Positions 57,887 to 64,000 of a DNA stretch of 64,000 bases are shown here, one piece after another. The stretch is from Sphaerolaimus hirsutus (lineage: Eukaryota; Nematoda; Chromadorea; Monhysterida; Sphaerolaimidae), in the NCBI GenBank assembly GCA_964036195.1, contig OZ038460.1, forward strand, positions 1,429,504 through 1,493,503, written 5' to 3'. The notes below the pieces were generated by a model, which did not search any database, was not told the origin of the DNA, and was given only the letters and a program-made list of their open reading frames with translations. The position numbers and the translations under genes are program-made. Numbering within the stretch: the first letter of the stretch is position 1; every line of letters begins with the position of its first letter.

Positions 57887-60800
57887 ACTGCTAATAAAAC
57901 CGCAAAAATTTGAATTGATGCGCGGTGAACGTCCATGTTAATGTGTTTAAAAATAAACAGAGTTTTCAAGACAGATTTTTACATGGTGAAGCTCACTTAC
58001 TTTCCGGCGCTTCACAATGTTTCTGTTAAAACACTTCAAACTTAACTACCTAATATGGCTCTGGCATCAAATTGAAAAAAATCCATCAAGTTGAAGGGTG
58101 GGAACTTTTACCCAACCCCCTCCACAGGCACAATTTCATTGCATTTTCAACACTTAAATACAACGAAAACCTCGTTGGCGCCATTGTGCCACCCTATTAG
58201 CCCTAGGTGCAACCGAAAAAGGGTACCAAGGGCCAATGGCGCTATTTGGCGGCAGTGCACTATTCCGCATCTAAACCCATCCCGCATGTTGACCCGGAAC
58301 ACATTTAATTATACCTGGCATGTTGAAAATAGGTAATAAAACACATGACCTAGTTATTTTGAAAATGAAAATCTATAAGAAGTATGAAAATTAGGGAATT
58401 TTGGTGAAAATTAGGGTAAAATTGCTCAAACGCGCTCCAGATAGCTAGGCAATTTGCGGGTGGGGGGATGTTCAGGGTAATGTAGCCAAAAAAATTTGCG
58501 CCAGGGATAGATAGATAGGCGGTTTGGGGTGGTTTTACACACCCCCTTTCTTACCCCTGCAGGCATAATGTGTCTATAAAGGGTCTACATGCGGAATGGG
58601 CTTTGATGCGGAACGGGCCATAGCCCCAATGGGCGTTCTCAAATGGCGCCAGCGCCATGGTGTTACTTAGAGTGCCAAGTAAATTAGTTGACATTTGGTG
58701 TCCTTATCAATTAGAGTGTTGGGTATCAAAACATAATGTTACACTTTGCGCCCAGTAAATATACGACTTCACCTTTTTTGTACATTTCATATATTTTTAT
58801 CCATTACAAAAATTGTTTGTTTTCATCTTGATTGTCGACGCGATTTCGAAAGTGATCAACTTTAAAATTATTTGATATTAATTTCGAATAAAATGCACAA
58901 CAGAAACAACTATGTAAATCTGTACATAAAATACGACATCGGAACATCACCCATAAAAAAGTAAAACATAGAAATACCAACATTTTAATTAAATAATTTA
59001 TACGACAACATTGATACCTAAATACTAGTAAAAATGGGTGGGTGAACAAAATTCCACGCCGTGTCAAGTGACAAATATCATGGTAAAATTCCAAATACAT
59101 GGTGAAATCATTAAGGAATCCGAAACTTTTCCTGTTACCTGATAACCGGTATTTGAAGCAATGAAAAAAAAGCGTGACTTTGACACTTTTCACCTGACAT
59201 TATGCGACGGTAGAACCTGGGACCAGTCCCCAACTGTAAAATGTAATACAATGTCAAGTGTCAAGAAAAAATACCTGTACGAATAACTGGTAAAATACAA
59301 AAGAAACTTTACAGCATGCTTGACACCTGGCACATTACATGACACTTTACAGGGGGTGGGGCTGGCCCCTGTCTGTTCACATCTTTGAATAAAATACATG
59401 TTTCACTAAAAGCTGTGAAACCTAACACTTAATTTTCACAAAGCATAAAATTACACATTATCATTTTCGTCGACCTGGGGCAAATTCTACAGTGGTCAAG
59501 TGACAAGAAAAGTGGCAAGTAATAAGTGAAGTTATTATCAAGTAAACTTGTAGCCGGCTAGTAGATTTCTAAAGGAAGTGCAAAGCTTTTAGTACTCCGT
59601 CAAGTAGTCCAACTTCACCATAAAATTCCCTCTCACTTGACTTGTCACTTACAACTTTTCCACTTCCGGAATTGGCATCGGGCCAATATTTTTTCCCTAA
59701 AACAATATGTATATATTTATATGCATTTAAAACGCAGCATTTTGGAATATATGTAACACTTGCAAAGCGAAAAAGAGAACTGAAATGACAATGCCAAGCT
59801 GTCAACATAACTAAACTGTCAACAAAAAAACTCGATCCAGTTCACACATTTTGTGGGAGGCAGAGTGTCCGTAAACTTTTGGAACACAAAGCCACTAGCC
59901 AAATCACATAATTTGAGTGTAAATAAATATGGTACGGCAGGGGTGATAAAATATTGAAAAATTTGTTTTATTGAATATAAATTACGTTGAAATTTCGTCT
60001 TTGTGATAGAAATTTGAGTTTTATTTTGCATCACATTTTTGTGTTCACATTTCAGCGTGGTACTATTGGAAAGTAGAAACTATAGAAGAATATTTCAACG
60101 TGTTCTGATAAACTTCACAAAAATAGTTGAACTCAAAACCCTAAAGACAAATTTTTCAATGTTCAAAAAACAGCACACCGTCTAATTCCAAATTCCACAC
60201 CATTTCAAGAAAAATGGCAAACACGTCTCAAAAATTTCCTGCAATTATTTACATAAAGGGGCCAAGTGTCGAGAAAAGTGAGGGGTAAGTCAAGTTCCAT
60301 AAAAAAAACAAGACAAGTATTTCCATTCAGAAACCTACCTGACATTATGGACTTGTCACCTATAACTTTACTTGGCACTTTTCTTATTGTCACTTCTTCA
60401 CACGAGGAATTGATACCAGCGGCCAGTCAGGCACCTTGTAAATTGTAAAGTAGTGCCAAATGTCATGCAAAATGTCACTCAAAATAAAACAGCGAAGATA
60501 AAAATAATTACCTACTGAAGTTGTGACAATTTGCATGACACTCGGCAAATTTTCATGACACTTTACATGACATTTGACACTTTACAAGGTGCTGGACCGC
60601 CATCATATATCGGGCGTGGACACTCGAAAGGATTTCTGCAAATTATCTCTCGATTTGGTGCGAAATTGAATTCAGAATGGGGCATCACACACTGATATTT
60701 TTGGAGTTATGCGTTGGAAGGTTTCTGCTAAAATGCGGAAAAAATAAATTTACCAAACGGAAGGAAGCCGGTATTTTTAAGAAAAAAAGCGGGGCTTTAA

Positions 60801-62012
60801 AAATGCTTTAAGATCTTCATAAAAGACACAAGGAGCAACCGCCACATTTTTTCATTTAAAATTAGTATTTTTGAAGATATGAGCTGCATAAGAAAAACGG
60901 TCGCATGCATAACTCAAAATTTGCGTGTGTGGTGTACCAATATGCTTACTCACACTAAGTTTTCAACAGAAATTTTGAAAACTCATAAATCAGCTTTGAA
61001 TGAATTCGAGTTTTCTAGAACGAGTCATTTTTAATCTCCGTCAACTGCAGTTCACGGACACCTCATTCCTGTAAACTCAGATTCGTTCACAGTTGAATTG
61101 GGAGTTTCCAAATTTTTGGTTGAAAACTGTTGTGGGCAGGCACGAAGTTGCATGCATTTTCACATGACACAAAGCAGGGTAATGAACTATATTCATCAAA
61201 ATCGGTAATGTCTCGGATATACAAAAAAGTGTAAATTACGAAAAGCTTCAATTCTCTACATTGAATTTTTAATGATAGCTGACAAATGCCCACAGCTTAA
61301 AAATGCGTCGACAAAACACGCTTTACTGGCGGTGATTTTCGCATTTAAATTTGAAGAAAAAAAATTCCTTCCCAATGACCCTGCACACGAGTTGACAATG
61401 ACATCGATTGTCAACTGAGCCGACTGGTTTCCATTCAGATTTCAGTTGACGGGTTGCGAAACCGTGTTAAAATGCACATGTTAATATTTGATGACAACAT
61501 CCTTTTCCACATTGCCGCATGTGCACTTAAAATAGTCCTGCGACCCGTCAACTAAAATCTGAATTGACAAGGAAACGAGTTGACACCCAGTGTGCGGAGC
61601 GATATCAGAATCGATTTTAGTCCATAAGTGCTATTCGAAGGTCTGGCACCAGTTATCAGTGTCAACTCGAATAAAAATGTTTTAAACAGATGCATCAAAA
61701 ATAGTTTTCCGTGAATTTTGAAATGTTCAAAGCCAGTAAAAATGTGCCAGTCAGCTCACATAATCGTACAAAAAATTCACAGCGGTACATAAGTTTCAAA
61801 AACATTATGAGTCCTTGACGACGAGTAAAAATATCCAATAGGCCTGTTCTGCATGGGAAAAAGTAGGAAAACTTATAAAACACAGAAATTTGAACATCCC
61901 CGACCCAAAATTCGCAACTTCTGGGCGACAAAATCGCGCGAATCAATAAAATTAATAATTCTATTTTTAGTAGAAATGTAAAGTTGCCGCGCAAAATAAA
62001 AATAAAATTTCG
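57887..62012. other. Gene-free stretch downstream of the CK1 gamma gene
   Basis: No supportable exon. About 58180-58700 has a CAGGGG/GATA fragment and GGCGCC words. About 59212-59364, 59474-59683, 60256-60421 and 60424-60603 are GTAAAGTG- or AAGTGA-word elements. About 61385-61597 is a GTTGAC inverted-repeat element (ACGAGTTGACAATGAC and GAAACGAGTTGACACCC). The remainder is AT-rich with no visible structure. Confidence 0.5.
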
Positions 62013-63804
62013 TTATTTTTGCTGCGGCACTTTGCGGCGTCGGCGGCGAAAGCAGCAGCACCTGTAAAGTGACAAAAGTTGAATTTGTCTGAGCCTGAGA
62101 TAATAAGTTAAACATCGATAACGGAGGTAATAATTGTCGCCACGCGCACAATTGAATTTGAAACGGATGCGTTGAAAACACATTTGGGTTGGCCCGACGA
62201 ATTTTAGGCATAAGTTTTCGTTTCTAACTGGTCCAAAATTGTATAGGTCGATTGAAACCAGAAAAATAATTCAAAAAACAAAAAAGACATACTTGACTTC
62301 GCTGTGCAAATCTTGTTCTCTGGGCACCACGGGATTTTGCGATCGGTCCGTGTCGCCGCCCACTTGATCAGCCTGAAATTTGGAGACCCCCCATTGGAAA
62401 CCACTTTTAGTGTGAAGAAATCGAACGGTAAAGGCAGATTTTTGATTTTTTTTTTGTTAGGGTATGATTTCATCCCTCCAATTGACAATCGTTAAGTCAA
62501 ATTCTAAATGCTAAGTGCAATGACACCTAAGCTTATTAATGATGAATATTTGTGATGAGCTCTCACATACTCCTTGACATCGCAAATTCGTGTCAACTGA
62601 ATGTCAACTAAGTTTTGGTTAATGAATGTGTCAAGTCGACTGCAGTTGACGGACATCTCATTCCGGTGAACGCAAACGCGTTCAAATCTCATTGATGAGT
62701 TCTGGTGATTTGTCGAACAATATTTTTCGGTTACCGAAACCAGTCCAACTCCAAAAAAACACACAGAAAAAGGACAACTTTCAACCCCAAACCCGAACCT
62801 GCGCAATGGCCTTATCCCCAGGGGCCTGTCTATTCTCCACCGAGCGCCTATGCGGGTCCTTGCCCGCCGCTTGGGCACCCCCGGCGTTGGCACCCCCCTG
62901 AGCCTGCTGCGCGTGGCCCCCAGGGGCACCCCCCGCCGCGGCGCCCGTGGCAGCCCCGGCGGCACCCGCCGCCAGCACGGCAGATTGTCGCGACGATTGC
63001 TGTGGGGGGGGGGGGTTGCATTCTTGTTAGAATTTTTGAAAAAGGGGTACTGATGGTTTCTTGGTGAAATTTGAAATTGTTGTATTGTTTGTTTGTTTGT
63101 TGTTGTTTTTGGGGGTGGGGGGGTGACGTGTATCAGTTTGAATACGTTGTTGATAAACACTGTTTTGGAATTTTCCCCTTCTCACCCGGGAAGGGGGGCG
63201 TAGCACCCCCGGATACGCTCTCAATAGTGTTGTAAAAACACCACATTAATAATCTATTTGACAGCAATTTACGAAATTAAAAACCTGCATTTAGTTAAGG
63301 GTTGGGAACCTTTGCCCCACTACTATCTCACTGTATTTGGCTTTGGCGCGGCCTTAAATGAATAATTTACTTAAATTTTGTAGTAGGCACCTCTCAGATC
63401 ATTTAGCGCTTCCCCTTATACTCACTTTTTGTACGGTTCAAACGAGATCCCGATCCCGAGAAAATTTCAGGATTTTGTGGTCCCGATCCCGATCACGAAA
63501 TCTCAAAAAACACAATCCCGATCCCGAAATTTCGAAAATCCATCCTGATCCTGAAAAGTCAGTCCCTTTTGAACCCTACTTTGAAGTAAGCCAATTAGTA
63601 GGTAGACTAAATAAAATAAAAAACGATAATTCGGCACCCCCAAACCAACCACCTGCGCCAACTTTGGCACCCAGTCAAATTCATAATCGTATTGCCACTG
63701 GCTTCTATCCATGACCGATTTCCACAGATTGTAACAATAGTCGTAGTCGGGGGTTTCGAAAAAGTCCAGACGCCTGGCGTAGCGCAGATATTGCGCGCAT
63801 TCCT
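62013..63804 (-). CDS. CSNK1G: Casein kinase 1 gamma, C-terminal four exons (5' part beyond window)
   Basis: Minus-strand exons 63804-63653, 62999-62799, 62372-62293 and 62061-62013 (TAA) join in phase; the 5' part lies beyond 64000. The first encodes the end of the kinase domain (ECAQYLRYARRLDFFETPDY ... YEFDWVPK), diagnostic of CK1 gamma. The second is an unusual Ala/Gly/Gln-rich segment of 67 residues. The third is Asp/Ser-rich. The last encodes KCCCFRRRRRKVPQQK, matching the Cys-Cys-Cys-basic tail that is palmitoylated in CK1 gamma and holds it at the plasma membrane. In animals CK1 gamma phosphorylates LRP5/6 in Wnt signalling. An acceptor at 62404 exists but would give an early stop; the one at 62373 keeps the frame. 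Confidence 0.93.
63432..63578. mobile_element. Short family F (GATCCC-word) element
   Basis: It starts TACGGTTCAAACGAGATCCC and ends CCCTTTTGAACCCTA. The interior is CCCGATCCCGAAATCTC words, 147 bp in all. It lies in a CK1 gamma intron. The flanking 8-mers do not match well. Confidence 0.7.
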
Positions 63805-63857
63805 CTGTTGAGGGTTGGGGGCGGAGTTTAGGTGTGATAGGCGGAGTTTACGAGAAA

Positions 63858-64000
63858 TTATGATAGGGTGTCAAATTTCCGTTTCCGTTTCACGTTTTTC
63901 GGCAAGTGCAAATTTTTTTCCGTTTCCGCAGGCAAATTTTTTTTCACTTTCCCTTTTCCGGAAAGTGCAAAAAAATTTCCGTCCGTTTTCCGTAAATTTT
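63858..64000. mobile_element. Left part of a TTTCCG-word element (family I)
   Basis: It starts TAGGGTGTCAAATTTCCG and continues in TTTCCGTTTCCG words to the window edge. The matching right end, GTTGACACCCTA, is seen in the inverted relative at about 32060-32236. Confidence 0.6.

Noticed and set aside
58804..59193. Minus-strand ORF of 129 codons, Phe/Cys-rich
   Set aside because: No family resemblance and no in-phase partner exons; AT-rich DNA can give this by chance.
62373..62403. Extension of CK1 gamma exon 3 to an acceptor at 62404
   Set aside because: In the phase set by the previous exon it meets TGA; the acceptor at 62373 keeps the frame into the CCC exon.
62504..63160. Long minus-strand ORF of 218 codons
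   Set aside because: It runs across the CK1 gamma Ala/Gly-rich exon in another frame and through intron sequence; the high GC removes stops by chance.

Overview
The window is nuclear DNA from an animal, most likely an invertebrate. Every gene I can support is split by spliceosomal introns. Exons join in phase across GT-AG sites, and the products (V-ATPase subunit G, a casein kinase 1 gamma tail with its CCC palmitoylation motif, a PHYHIP-family protein, a seven-helix receptor) are animal families. I cannot name the lineage. No bacterial, organellar or viral gene was seen, and no tRNA or rRNA was recognised.

Layout: (1) about 150-9031, plus strand: a Gly/Arg-rich protein carrying an unrecognised 'MWYVGP' module; its 5' end is not resolved. 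(2) 9032-32616: more than 23 kb with no supportable gene, made mostly of nested non-autonomous transposons and their decayed relatives. (3) 32617-38130, plus: a 7-exon gene for a 461-residue low-complexity/coiled-coil protein. (4) 38754-43921, plus: a 10-exon gene with a second MWYVGP module, an FN3 domain, a PHYHIP-like C-terminal region, an RS stretch and a SUMO-interacting-like motif. (5) 46498-48036, plus: V-ATPase subunit G, 2 exons. (6) 49087-56665, minus: rhodopsin-like GPCR, 8 exons. (7) 62013-63804, minus: the last four exons of casein kinase 1 gamma, continuing beyond the right edge.

The genes look unrelated in function and simply adjacent, except that genes 1 and 4 share the MWYVGP module with conserved intron position and phase. 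About half or more of the window is repeat. The most striking repeats are small elements with (T/C)AGG-type ends and 8-bp target duplications (hAT-like). Their inverted arms are tandem arrays of short degenerate words, with a different word in each family: CGGTTC, CGATAT, GATCCC, GGTGCC, GGCGCC, TTTTAAAA, AAATAAAA and others. They nest up to four deep. CpGs in repeat copies are heavily decayed to TG/CA over roughly 4-23 kb and 52-54 kb but intact over 32-48 kb, which suggests patchy DNA methylation.
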